A stretch of 64,000 nt of DNA from Colwellia sp. (lineage in GTDB: Bacteria > Pseudomonadota > Gammaproteobacteria > Enterobacterales > Alteromonadaceae), in assembly GCA_013215655.1 (NCBI GenBank), contig JABSOX010000016.1, positions 57,950 to 121,949 of the forward strand, in the 5' to 3' direction. Position 1 is the first letter of the stretch. The number at the start of each line of letters is the position of its first letter. Under the pieces are notes generated by a model, which saw nothing but the letters and a program-made list of their open reading frames with translations, had not been told where the DNA came from and did no database searches. Positions 38,890 through 47,457 of the stretch are shown here, piece by piece. The position numbers and the translations under genes were made by a program.

Positions 38890-39591
38890 CTAATCTACAG
38901 AGCCAATAAATCGATAACCTTCACCGTGAATGGTATTGATCATCTCAGTTGCCCCTTCGATAGACTCGAAATGCTTGCGTAAACGTCTAATGGTGACATC
39001 AACTGTTCTATCGTTTGAACGAAGATCTCTTCCGGTCATTTCTTTAATTAGCTGTTGGCGAGTGACAATTTGACCTGCATTTTCAATTAACAAGCGTAAT
39101 GCGCGATATTCGCCTCTAGGTATTGCAACAACACCACCTTCAGGGCTAGTCATTTTACGTGAATTACCATCTAAAACCCATTGGTTGAAAGTAATTACTG
39201 CTTTATCTGAGTCCGATTTTGTTTGCGATATTCTGCTTAAAATATTGCGAGCGCGTATGGTAAGCTCTCGAGGATTAAAGGGTTTGGTAAGATAATCATC
39301 AGCTCCAATTTCTAATCCCAGAATTTTATCGATATCACTATCTCTTCCGGTTAGAAAGATTAAACCTAATTCGCGATTATCGGTGAGCTCTCTTGCTAAT
39401 AATAAACCGTTTTTTCCTGGCAAGTTTATATCCATGATCACAAGGTTAATTGCATTTTGCTGCAATTGCTTTTCCATGCTTTCACCGTCGGTAGCTTCAG
39501 AAACTTGATATCCTTCGGCTTCAAATAAATTTCGTAGATTAAAGCGAGTGACTTCTTCGTCTTCTACGATAAGTATATGAGGTTTTTGCAT
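38890..39591 (-). CDS. arcA: Aerobic/anaerobic response regulator ArcA
   Basis: 233 residues. The receiver domain has acidic pair E10-D11, phospho-acceptor D54 ([19 protein letters not shown]) and [14 protein letters not shown]. The C-terminal OmpR-type winged helix has [19 protein letters not shown] and [10 protein letters not shown], very close to E. coli ArcA. It controls respiratory and central-carbon genes according to redox state. A histidine kinase gene lies directly upstream on the same strand, and an HPt gene converges on it. Direct ATGTTATATA repeats upstream (39648-39688) may be autoregulatory. Confidence 0.95.
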   Translation of the reverse strand: MQKPHILIVEDEEVTRFNLRNLFEAEGYQVSEATDGESMEKQLQQNAINLVIMDINLPGKNGLLLARELTDNRELGLIFLTGRDSDIDKILGLEIGADDYLTKPFNPRELTIRARNILSRISQTKSDSDKAVITFNQWVLDGNSRKMTSPEGGVVAIPRGEYRALRLLIENAGQIVTRQQLIKEMTGRDLRSNDRTVDVTIRRLRKHFESIEGATEMINTIHGEGYRFIGSVD

Positions 39592-39647
39592 TTTATACTG
39601 CCCACTTTAAGTTCAAAATTAGAGTTAATGATATAATTAAATTATTT

Positions 39648-39688
39648 ATGTTATATATTAACGTTATTAACAGCCATGTTATATAACC
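39648..39688. promoter_or_regulatory. Direct repeats upstream of arcA
   Basis: ATGTTATATATTAAC (39648-39662) and ATGTTATATAACC (39676-39688) are spaced 28 bases start to start, with GTTATTAAC between them. GTTA-rich direct repeats fit ArcA-type sites, so autoregulation is possible. The evidence is only pattern-level. Confidence 0.3.
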
Positions 39689-39783
39689 TTTCCTTAAAAG
39701 ACAATGATGTAAACTGTTTTATCAAGTTCAGTTATGTAGGCTTTCGTATGTTTTATAGCAATTGACTCATTAATTGCTATAAA

Positions 39784-41415
39784 TTAATCAATGGGGAAAC
39801 TTATGTCAAAGTTAACACCTTGTCCTTTTTCGCTTTGTAAGTCTATAGTGCCGCCAAGTGCTTGTGTTACCAAATTATAAACAAGATGCAAACCAAGGCC
39901 ACTACCTCCTGAACCTCTTTTAGTGGTGGTGAAAGGTTCAAATACTTTATTTTTTATTGATTCATCAATTCCAATACCATCATCTTTAAAGTGAATATTC
40001 AACTGTTGGCTTAATGGCATGACAGTGATGTAAACAGTACCGTATTCTCGACCTTCAAAACCGTGGATAACTGAATTAAGAATAAGGTTAATTAAAATTT
40101 GATTAATAGGGCCAGGCTTACTGGTTACGGAAAGGTTTTCAGGGCAATTAAGCTCAATTCTGTAAGGGGTTTTATTAAGTTCTGGTGCTAAGGTTAATAC
40201 CACTTCATTGAGTAAATCATTGACATTAAATAGTCGACTATCTTCACTTGATTGATCAACTGCTACTTTCTTAAAGCTTGATATTAAATTTGCTGCTCGG
40301 GTAAGGTTGCGATAAATAATGCCAACGTTTTCTTGCCCTTCGTTAAGGAATTTTTTCAAATGACTCGATTTTAACGTTTTATCTTCAAAAGCTGTTTTAA
40401 TTTCATTTAAACGATCAGATAGTAACGTAGAGGCTGTAACCCCTAGGCCAATAGGAGTGTTAACTTCATGAGCAACTCCAGCAACCATGTCTCCTAATGA
40501 AGCCATCTTTTCGCTTTCAACGAGTTGTCCTTGGAATTGATGAAGCTTCTCTAACGTTGACAATAATTCTTGATTAGATTCTTTTAAAGCATCCGTTCTT
40601 TTACTTACCTTTTTTTCTAATTCTGTAGTTAAGGTTATACTTTGTTGTTTTGCTTCAGATAATTTAAATATATGTCTTTCGGTTCTATTTATCATCATAT
40701 TGATATTTCTAGCCAAAATATCGAATTCTTTATGATCCATTTCTGGACATTCAATGGTGTAATCTTTGCTTTGTGATATTTTTTGAATGGTCTCAACCAA
40801 CATATTAATTGACGTTGTTACTACATGGCTTAATCTGAATGAAACCATAAGTCCGAAGAAGATAATGATGCTAGTGGTAATAATGAGTGTTGTCATTATT
40901 TGAGTTTTTAGTGAGGAAATATTGTCGTTATTAGATTGAATATAAACATAACCATATAATTCGTTATCTTGTTTAATCGGTAAAATAAACTCGATAATGT
41001 TAATTGCCATCATCGGTTTTGTTAAGTCTTTTATATTTTCAATTTTATTGGGTATTGCAGGGTAACCCGTTGCTTTATTATAACTAGTGAAAAACTCAAT
41101 TTCACTTTGTGAATTGATTCTATAAATATGAATATAGTTGATCGATGGAATAGTATTCAGTTTTTTTAATTTGTCATGTAAGCTTTCATGGTCATCATTA
41201 GTGAGATCTTTAATTGTTACTGAAGAAATTAAATTAGCGAATTGTTGAATATTAACAACGAGTGCTTGTTTAGTATGTTCAATATAAAGTTTGGCAATAA
41301 GAAAGGTGCTGATAATGAGAGCAATAGAAATAAAGCCTGCAATCAAGAAGACAAATGAACGGTGAATGGTTTTTATATTTTTAGCTGGTGTCATAGCTGA
41401 CTTAATCATACTCAT
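39784..41415 (-). CDS. Membrane sensor histidine kinase
   Basis: About 543 residues from the ATG at 41415; a frame-extending TTG at 41439 looks less likely. TM1 lies near 20-40, a periplasmic sensor of about 130 residues follows, TM2 near 165-185, then a HAMP-like segment, a coiled coil (about 255-310) and the phospho-acceptor region DMVAGVAHEVNTPIG. The ATPase domain shows N (LILNSVIHGFEG), G1 (DDGIGID) and G2 (GSGGSGLGLHLVYNLV). It carries no receiver or HPt domain, so it is not ArcB or ArcS. It lies 192 bases upstream of arcA, same strand; partner unproven. Confidence 0.85.
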   Translation of the reverse strand: MSMIKSAMTPAKNIKTIHRSFVFLIAGFISIALIISTFLIAKLYIEHTKQALVVNIQQFANLISSVTIKDLTNDDHESLHDKLKKLNTIPSINYIHIYRINSQSEIEFFTSYNKATGYPAIPNKIENIKDLTKPMMAINIIEFILPIKQDNELYGYVYIQSNNDNISSLKTQIMTTLIITTSIIIFFGLMVSFRLSHVVTTSINMLVETIQKISQSKDYTIECPEMDHKEFDILARNINMMINRTERHIFKLSEAKQQSITLTTELEKKVSKRTDALKESNQELLSTLEKLHQFQGQLVESEKMASLGDMVAGVAHEVNTPIGLGVTASTLLSDRLNEIKTAFEDKTLKSSHLKKFLNEGQENVGIIYRNLTRAANLISSFKKVAVDQSSEDSRLFNVNDLLNEVVLTLAPELNKTPYRIELNCPENLSVTSKPGPINQILINLILNSVIHGFEGREYGTVYITVMPLSQQLNIHFKDDGIGIDESIKNKVFEPFTTTKRGSGGSGLGLHLVYNLVTQALGGTIDLQSEKGQGVNFDISFPID

Positions 41416-41420
41416 TAGTG

Positions 41421-41466
41421 TATATCCGTGATACTTCAAAATATATTTTGAGAAATCACGGATATA
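41421..41466. repeat. 46-base imperfect palindrome at the kinase start
   Basis: Outer arms TATATCCGTGAT (41421-41432) and ATCACGGATATA (41455-41466) enclose a second perfect palindrome, TCAAAATATATTTTGA, with a short mismatch between. It ends only five bases before the kinase ATG and includes its GGAT ribosome-binding region. It could be an operator or an mRNA hairpin that limits translation. Confidence 0.55.
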
Positions 41467-41656
41467 TATTTTTGTAAATAATGCTAAAAGTTAAAATGAA
41501 CCCGTTTCAACTTTGGACTATATATAAATGTGCTCTAACCGTCGGTAGCTTCAGAAGATTATAAGTAATAGTATAGACAGGTAACATCATGTTTCTCAAT
41601 TAATAATGCTTAAATTATTAAATTTTTAAATTTAACACTTACACCCTTCATTTTTC

Positions 41657-42697
41657 TTATTTACTTGAGTAGACCGTAAAGCCTTTTTCATTGCAAATTT
41701 TAAGGGTTTTACCGATGTGTTTTTCCATTATGGGCTGATAACGCAAAAAACTATTAGCGACAATAGTGACCTTACCTTGTTTAACAAGGAATCTCTTAAT
41801 CTCACTGATAAAACACTCTGTGGCAATATAATTCGTTTTTTGACCTTGATGAAAAGGGGGGTTAGAAACGACATGGTCATATTTATTTTTTACTTCAGAT
41901 AAACTATTTGACGCAAAAACATGACCTTGTAAACTATTTATAGATAAAGTTTTCTCTGCGGATTTAATCGCAAGGGCGCTAACATCTAATAATGATAATT
42001 TTGTTTCAGGAAATTTTTTACCTAAATAACTAGCAATAACACCTGCACCGCAGCCAAAATCTAAAATTTCACCTTTAATAGTATCGGGAAGGTTTTTCAG
42101 TAAAATTTCACTGCCCTTATCTAATGATTTTTGACTAAAAACTCCCGGTAACGCGGCAATTTTGATGCTGATACTATCAAGTTCAACTGTGTAATATTGA
42201 TACCAATTATTTAAATCGAAAGGGACTTTTTGAGTGGCTATCGAAGCGACAAATAATATGCAGTGGCGAGCAGAATCTATTTTATTGCAGAATGTTAGTG
42301 TATTTTGAGTAAGTTTTTCTACTGACTTTATACCGCTTTTATTTTCACCAACGATTAATATTATGGCATCTGCACTAACATGTTCAGCAACCATAGTAAG
42401 CGTGAAATTAAGCTCTGTTTTACTTTTTGGAAATTGTAGAATAACTAAATCGTGTTTCTTTTCTGTTTGATAGTGAGCGGTGAATATACAATTTACTTGT
42501 TTGTTTATTTTATGTTGTTGCTTATGTTGCTGGTAATATTCGAAATGTGTATTGTAAGATGTTATCTGTGCTGTTGGGTTTTTAAGTAAATATGATTGGC
42601 TAAAATCGTCAGGTAATAAATTAATGAAAAGAGGCTCTTTTGCACTAAAAAAATCATCATTGCGAAGTAATAACTGGCTGATATTGGTTAATGACAT
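41657..42697 (-). CDS. rsmC: 16S rRNA (guanine-1207-N2) methyltransferase RsmC
   Basis: 346 residues, the usual RsmC size. The degenerate N-terminal methyltransferase-like half is followed by a catalytic half with SAM motif I (EILDFGCGAGVIASYLG, near 212), motif IV NPPFHQG and the GQKTNY segment. RsmC methylates G1207 of 16S rRNA in the assembled 30S subunit. A 241-base gap separates it from the downstream kinase gene, so it is probably its own unit. Confidence 0.93.
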   Translation of the reverse strand: MSLTNISQLLLRNDDFFSAKEPLFINLLPDDFSQSYLLKNPTAQITSYNTHFEYYQQHKQQHKINKQVNCIFTAHYQTEKKHDLVILQFPKSKTELNFTLTMVAEHVSADAIILIVGENKSGIKSVEKLTQNTLTFCNKIDSARHCILFVASIATQKVPFDLNNWYQYYTVELDSISIKIAALPGVFSQKSLDKGSEILLKNLPDTIKGEILDFGCGAGVIASYLGKKFPETKLSLLDVSALAIKSAEKTLSINSLQGHVFASNSLSEVKNKYDHVVSNPPFHQGQKTNYIATECFISEIKRFLVKQGKVTIVANSFLRYQPIMEKHIGKTLKICNEKGFTVYSSK

Positions 42698-42898
42698 TTA
42701 TGACCTTAAATACATCGATACTATTTTATAATGCCGCATATTCTACGTGAATGAAGAACTATTCCCAAATGTATTCCTTCAATTGTTATTAAATTAGATA
42801 ACAAAACAACTGGCATTTAACTTCTTTGCTGGCAATACTAGGATGTGATAACTCTTATTATTATCAAAAAATTCAAGGAGTAAAATATTTTTCCCAAA

Positions 42899-44158
42899 AT
42901 GCTCATGCGGCTCAGAATATTATGGCTACGAAGTCGTGTACGTCGGTGTGCATTAACCCTGCGTTTTTTTACCTTTCCTCGTTTGTTGGGCAAGACCACA
43001 ACTGTTGATGTATACCTAGCCTTAAATGATCCCCATAGCTTTATGTTAATTCAAGTTTTACCTGAATTTGAAAAAAGGTTTGCGATTAAATTTTCGTTGT
43101 ACTTAATTTATGAAAGTGTACCGGGCGTTAGTATTGATGTTAATTTGCTTCGACAGTGGGCAATAAAAGATGCTAATTATATTGCAGCACAAAATGGCTT
43201 AATTAAGGTGAATGATTTTCCTTCAGCCTCATCACTCATTACGGGGCAACAATCTTGGCAGTTAAAAGTAAGAAATTTAAATGATGCTATCGATATATTT
43301 AAATGTACTTGGCTTAATAAATTTCAAGAACATTATCAACAGTCAACACCGGCAATAAACTTTCAAGTTAAAAACCAACAACGCCTACTTTCTTATGGAC
43401 ATTATTATCCTGCATCATTATTTTTCTGCGGAGAGTGGTTCACGGGGATTGATCGACTCGAGTATTTTGAGAAACGTTTAAATACTAAAGGGTTAAGTAA
43501 AGAATCTAATAAAGTCAACTATCAACAAAACTCATTGTCCTTCATCTGCCAAGAAGATAAAGTGCTACAAAAAGTGAGTGTTCTTGAGGCTTATATTTCC
43601 ATACATAGCCCATATGCATATATTGGTTTATTACAGGCACATAAATTAAGTGAGCATTATGGTGTCGCGCTAAAAATAAAACCTTTACTGCCGATGATGA
43701 CGGGTATTACTGTGGCTGAAAATAAACAGCGCTGTATTTTTCTTGATGCGGCAAGGGAAGCTAAAAAGCTACAAATTCCTTTAAAAAGCTTTTCAGACCC
43801 TATTGGTGAAGGGGTGGCAAATTGTTATCAGTTATTTGCTTATGCTGAACATAAACAAATGGATTTTATTTTTCTAAAAGCAATTTTTGAAGCTATTTAT
43901 GTTAATAACATTGATTTGTCAGTATCAGAAAATATTGAATTGATCTGTGAAAACATAAAATTAGATTATGATGAAGCGCTTTTATATGATGAAAGTCATG
44001 ACTGGCAACAGTGGTCTGATGCTAATCAAATTGAGCTTGATCACTCAGGCTTATGGGGCGTGCCATGCTTTCGTTATCGAGATGTTTCATGTTGGGGACA
44101 AGATCGATTGACTCAAATTGAACAAGCTATTTGTGATGATTATCACCTTGTTGACTAA
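42899..44158 (+). CDS. Tandem DsbA-like protein (2-hydroxychromene-2-carboxylate isomerase family)
   Basis: 419 residues with two thioredoxin-fold DsbA/HCCA-isomerase halves. The first (about 36-215) begins VDVYLALNDPHSFMLIQVLP. The second (about 227-415) begins LEAYISIHSPYAYIGLLQAHKL and ends with the cis-proline loop GLWGVPCFRYRDVSCWGQDRL. The CxxC of true DsbA is replaced by HSPY, where kappa-class GST-like isomerases use serine to activate glutathione. Fusion of two domains is unusual. The start is uncertain: GGAG at 42877-42880 is far from the ATG at 42899. Confidence 0.75.
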   Translation: MLMRLRILWLRSRVRRCALTLRFFTFPRLLGKTTTVDVYLALNDPHSFMLIQVLPEFEKRFAIKFSLYLIYESVPGVSIDVNLLRQWAIKDANYIAAQNGLIKVNDFPSASSLITGQQSWQLKVRNLNDAIDIFKCTWLNKFQEHYQQSTPAINFQVKNQQRLLSYGHYYPASLFFCGEWFTGIDRLEYFEKRLNTKGLSKESNKVNYQQNSLSFICQEDKVLQKVSVLEAYISIHSPYAYIGLLQAHKLSEHYGVALKIKPLLPMMTGITVAENKQRCIFLDAAREAKKLQIPLKSFSDPIGEGVANCYQLFAYAEHKQMDFIFLKAIFEAIYVNNIDLSVSENIELICENIKLDYDEALLYDESHDWQQWSDANQIELDHSGLWGVPCFRYRDVSCWGQDRLTQIEQAICDDYHLVD

Positions 44159-44240
44159 ATACTCTAAAAAATGTTTTAATAGTGTGTCCCTTATTCCAAC
44201 TAAGTTGTTTTTCTAACAACGACGACTTAGTGAAGTAGGG

Positions 44241-44428
44241 CCAGAAGAGGAGCGTTAACCAGGTAGTTATCATCGTATTGGGCATTTTGCCTTATATAAA
44301 GAGATCAAACTCTGATAAATGATAATGAGGGGGATTAACGCCGAGGTAAGTGAACTTTTGATGGTTTATTTATCGGTTGTTTGGGTTGAATCCTAACAAT
44401 TGTCACCAAATTGGTGGAGAGCTTCTGG
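44241..44428 (+). ncRNA. Lysine riboswitch (L-box) aptamer
   Basis: The sequence follows the L-box core of E. coli lysC closely. P1 is CCAGAAG (44241-44247) with CTTCTGG (44422-44428), followed by AGGAGCGTT. Later come GATAATGAGGGGG, CGCCGAGGTAAGTGAAC, ATCGGTTG, GGGTTGAATCC, TTGTCACCA and TGGTGGAGAGCTTCTGG, all in the expected order. The P5 helix is unusually short (CACCA-AAT-TGGTG). The aptamer ends 85 bases before the dapA start, leaving room for an expression platform. Confidence 0.95.
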
Positions 44429-44486
44429 TCTTTGTAAGCCTGAGCACTTCCTGGTGTCTTTTGGTTATTACAAATGCCTTTAAGTT

Positions 44487-44510
44487 CTCCGAACGAAATG
44501 AGTTCGAGAG
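44487..44510 (+). promoter_or_regulatory. Possible ribosome-site hairpin of the lysine riboswitch
   Basis: CTCCGAAC (44487-44494) can pair with GTTCG-A-GAG (44502-44510), with one bulged A. This would hide the GAGAG just before the dapA ATG at 44513. No T run follows, so translational rather than transcriptional control seems likelier. A second possible stem (TTTGTAA 44431-44437 with TTACAAA 44468-44474) lies between it and the aptamer. Confidence 0.4.
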
Positions 44511-44512
44511 CA

Positions 44513-45433
44513 ATGAATCAAAATACAAAATTCGAAAATTTAAATCAAACGTCACTATGGACTGCGTTAATTACGCCCTTGTCTGCATCAGGTGAAATTG
44601 ACTTTGCTAGTTTAGAAAATATTGCCAATGCCCAAGCACAAGCAGGTAATGGACTAGTATTGTTAGGCAGCACCGGTGAAGGTTTAGCGTTAACCTCGCA
44701 AGAACAGCTCAATATTGTTGAATTTATCTGTCAATTATCACTTGATGTGCCTTTAATGATTGCTGTTGGTGGCTATAATTTAGTCGAACAAGTTAATTGG
44801 ATAAAGCGCTGTAACCAACTTCCTATCTCTGCTTATTTATTGGGCAGCCCTATTTATACAAAACCGGGCCCTGTTGGACAAACGCAATGGTTTTCCGCGT
44901 TACTTGACGCAGCGCAGCTTCCTTGCATGTTATACAACGTACCTTCTCGCAGTGGTGTAGATATCCCAATATCAACATTACAAGCGGTACAAAACCATCA
45001 AAATTGCTGGGCGTTAAAAGAGGCCAGTGGTGATTTAAATCAGTTCCTTGCTTATCGTCAACATTGTCCTAATATTTCGATATTTAGTGGTGAAGACGCA
45101 ATGATGCCTTATTTAGCCAAAGCAGGCGCGAAAGGTCTGGTCTCGGTGTGTTCAAATGCGTGGCCAAAAGAAACAAAACTATATGTTGAATTATCATTAC
45201 GAGGCGATACTCAAAGCTTATTTCCACTGTGGAATAATGCTGTCGATAGCATTTTTCAAGTGGCTAGTCCTATACCCGTAAAAGTATTAATGAGTAAACA
45301 ACAAGTCATCAATACCCCATTTTTACGAGCACCATTAACCCATTTAGAGCTGGCAGATAACAATTCATTGTTAATGTCTGACAAGCTCATTTCCCAATGG
45401 TTTGCAGAAAATCAAACCAAAAAATCAATTTAG
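44513..45433 (+). CDS. dapA: 4-hydroxy-tetrahydrodipicolinate synthase (DapA)
   Basis: 306 residues from the ATG at 44513. Two in-frame ATGs upstream (44474 and 44498) fall inside the riboswitch platform and are less likely. DapA condenses pyruvate with aspartate semialdehyde, the first step of the lysine branch. Schiff-base lysine K169 lies in LKEASGDLNQ, the proton-relay tyrosine Y141 in YNVPSRSG, and the substrate loop is GSTGEG. First gene after the lysine riboswitch. It is somewhat divergent from the housekeeping enzyme, so it could be a paralogue. Confidence 0.88.
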   Translation: MNQNTKFENLNQTSLWTALITPLSASGEIDFASLENIANAQAQAGNGLVLLGSTGEGLALTSQEQLNIVEFICQLSLDVPLMIAVGGYNLVEQVNWIKRCNQLPISAYLLGSPIYTKPGPVGQTQWFSALLDAAQLPCMLYNVPSRSGVDIPISTLQAVQNHQNCWALKEASGDLNQFLAYRQHCPNISIFSGEDAMMPYLAKAGAKGLVSVCSNAWPKETKLYVELSLRGDTQSLFPLWNNAVDSIFQVASPIPVKVLMSKQQVINTPFLRAPLTHLELADNNSLLMSDKLISQWFAENQTKKSI

Positions 45434-45446
45434 AGAGAATAATTAA

Positions 45447-46196
45447 ATGAACTGGCAAGATACTTTAGAACAACTTGAAGCGGGTACTATCCGCGCAGCA
45501 AATAAAGATAGTGATGGTAATTGGCACGCCAATATCGATGCTAAAGAAGCCATACTTGCCGCTTTTAAAGCGGGTGAGAATGTAGATTGTGAAGGGATTT
45601 ATCAAGGCTTTGTTGATAAAAACAACTTACCTGCAAGACAATTTACCATTAAAGACGAAGTACGTTTAGTGCCTGGTGGTTCATCGGTTCGTCGTGGTGC
45701 TTATGTCGCACCCGGTGTGATTATTATGCCTCCGGCTTATATCAATGTCGGTGCTTTTGTTGATAGCGGTACTATGGTTGATAGTCATGCGTTAATTGGC
45801 TCGTGTGCACAAATTGGTAAAAACGTTCATGTTTCGGCTGCGGTGCAAATTGGTGGTGTGCTTGAGCCGGTTGGTGCAAGTCCGGTGATCATTGAAGACG
45901 ATGCCTTTTTAAGCGCCGGTGTGGTTATTGTTGAAGGTATTGTTGTTCGTAAAGGTGCAGTATTAGCGCCAGGTGTTTCACTATCTGCTTCTGTACCTGT
46001 TTATGATTGTGTTAATCAGGTGATGTTGGCAAAAGGAGCAGATATTCCTGAGCGCGCTGTTGTTGTGCCGGGGACTCGCCCGATGAACGGTGAATGGGCA
46101 AAAGAGCAAGGTTTGAATATGGCTTGTGCGCTTATTGTTAAATACCGGGATGAAAAAAGTAATGCCTCACTCGAATTAGAATCCGTTTTACGCTAG
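45447..46196 (+). CDS. dapD: Tetrahydrodipicolinate N-succinyltransferase, short DapD type
   Basis: 249 residues, about 25 shorter than E. coli DapD (274) because the N-terminal helical part is reduced. The left-handed beta-helix region is intact: VNVGA-like NVGAFVDSGTMVDSHALIGS, CAQIGKNVHVSAAVQIGGVLEP and IIEDDAFLSAGVVIVEG. The enzyme uses succinyl-CoA to block the amino group of tetrahydrodipicolinate. It starts 13 bases after dapA and is certainly in the same operon. Short DapD homologues also occur in special pathways such as tabtoxin synthesis (TabB), so the exact substrate should be held open. Confidence 0.85.
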   Translation: MNWQDTLEQLEAGTIRAANKDSDGNWHANIDAKEAILAAFKAGENVDCEGIYQGFVDKNNLPARQFTIKDEVRLVPGGSSVRRGAYVAPGVIIMPPAYINVGAFVDSGTMVDSHALIGSCAQIGKNVHVSAAVQIGGVLEPVGASPVIIEDDAFLSAGVVIVEGIVVRKGAVLAPGVSLSASVPVYDCVNQVMLAKGADIPERAVVVPGTRPMNGEWAKEQGLNMACALIVKYRDEKSNASLELESVLR

Positions 46197-46205
46197 GTAC
46201 TAATA

Positions 46206-47438
46206 ATGACCAGTACACATGTTATACCTGATTGGTTTGATGAAAGATTGCGTGGTGAGTTACTTGCTCACCATTCAAAAAATAGCCATGAAAATGGTTA
46301 TTTTGTTTATCAACTTGATACGCTAAAAGATCACTTGTTACAGCTTCAGCAACAAGATGTGATTAAATTATGGTTTGCAGTTAAAGCTAACCCTTTGTCT
46401 AAAATTATTCAAACATTAGATAGTGCGGGTTTCAATTTTGATGTCGCTAGCGCTGGTGAACTTGAACAGGTCTTAGCACAAGGTGTTTCACCACAACGAA
46501 TATTAAATACAGGCCCGGCAAAGTCAAAAGTACAGATAACATCATTTATTAAACAAGGTGTGAATATTTTTGTTGCTGAAAGTTTAAATCAACTGTTTTG
46601 GTTAAATGAAGCGGCACTTGAAAATAATGTTAAACCTCAAGTTTTATTAAGAGTGCAATTACAATGGCCGGAAGGTGAAAAAAATCCATTAGGCGGTAAT
46701 AGTTTAACACCCTTTGGTTTATCGGTTGCTGAATGGCAGAGCATACAAGTGGTTGATTTTCAACAGCTTGATATTTGTGGTTTACATATTTTTCAATGGG
46801 GCAATATGCTCAGTAATGAAAAAATGTTTTTGTTGTGGTCACAAATGATTGTGCCTTTAACAGAGTTAGCTAATAACATCGGGATGAGGTTAAAAATTCT
46901 TGATTTGGGTGGTGGCCTTGGTATTGATTACCTGCAGCAAGGCAATAACTTGTCTTGGCAAAAAATCGTTGCTGATTTAGCGGTTATAAAAGAACGGGCG
47001 GGTGTTGAAGAATTATGGCTTGAACTGGGACGCTTTGCGGTGGCTGAGTGTGGTTATTATGTAGTGCCTGTTGTCGATCGAAAGGTTAACTATCAACAAG
47101 AACAACTTGTTTTAGCTGCGGGTATTAATCATCTACTTCGCCCAGCAATTACAGATCAACCTTTCCCAGCAATGTTACTACGTGAGTCAGAAAAGTCCTT
47201 ACATGCTTTTGATATTCATGGACCATTATGTACGAGCATGGATAAGTTAGGGCAGTTGCCATTGCCCGAAGATACTACGGTTGGCGATAGCATTGTTTTC
47301 GGTTTTTCAGGAGCTTATGGTTTTACTGAAAGTATGCCTTTTTTCTTGTGTCATAGTTTGGCTGCAGAGTATGTATATAGCCAAGGAGAATTAACAGAAG
47401 TTCGCTCGGCACAACCTGCGACTTGGTACTTAAAGTAA
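46206..47438 (+). CDS. LysA-like diaminopimelate decarboxylase family enzyme
   Basis: 410 residues, PLP fold type III decarboxylase. K60 in FAVKANP should bind PLP. The barrel shows DVASAGEL, LDLGGGLGIDY and LELGRFAVAECG, and the C-terminal beta domain carries HGPLCTSMDKLG with the catalytic cysteine contributed across the dimer. Position after dapA-dapD and under the lysine riboswitch suggests meso-diaminopimelate or a succinylated relative as substrate. Divergence from classical LysA, such as GGNSLTPFG in the substrate region, leaves room for another amino acid. Confidence 0.82.
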   Translation: MTSTHVIPDWFDERLRGELLAHHSKNSHENGYFVYQLDTLKDHLLQLQQQDVIKLWFAVKANPLSKIIQTLDSAGFNFDVASAGELEQVLAQGVSPQRILNTGPAKSKVQITSFIKQGVNIFVAESLNQLFWLNEAALENNVKPQVLLRVQLQWPEGEKNPLGGNSLTPFGLSVAEWQSIQVVDFQQLDICGLHIFQWGNMLSNEKMFLLWSQMIVPLTELANNIGMRLKILDLGGGLGIDYLQQGNNLSWQKIVADLAVIKERAGVEELWLELGRFAVAECGYYVVPVVDRKVNYQQEQLVLAAGINHLLRPAITDQPFPAMLLRESEKSLHAFDIHGPLCTSMDKLGQLPLPEDTTVGDSIVFGFSGAYGFTESMPFFLCHSLAAEYVYSQGELTEVRSAQPATWYLK

Positions 47439-47457
47439 AGCTCTTTATAGGTAAAGT

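Noticed and set aside
39784..41415. ArcB or ArcS identity for the kinase upstream of arcA
   Set aside because: It lacks receiver and HPt domains, which both ArcB and ArcS-type hybrid kinases carry or need for relay.
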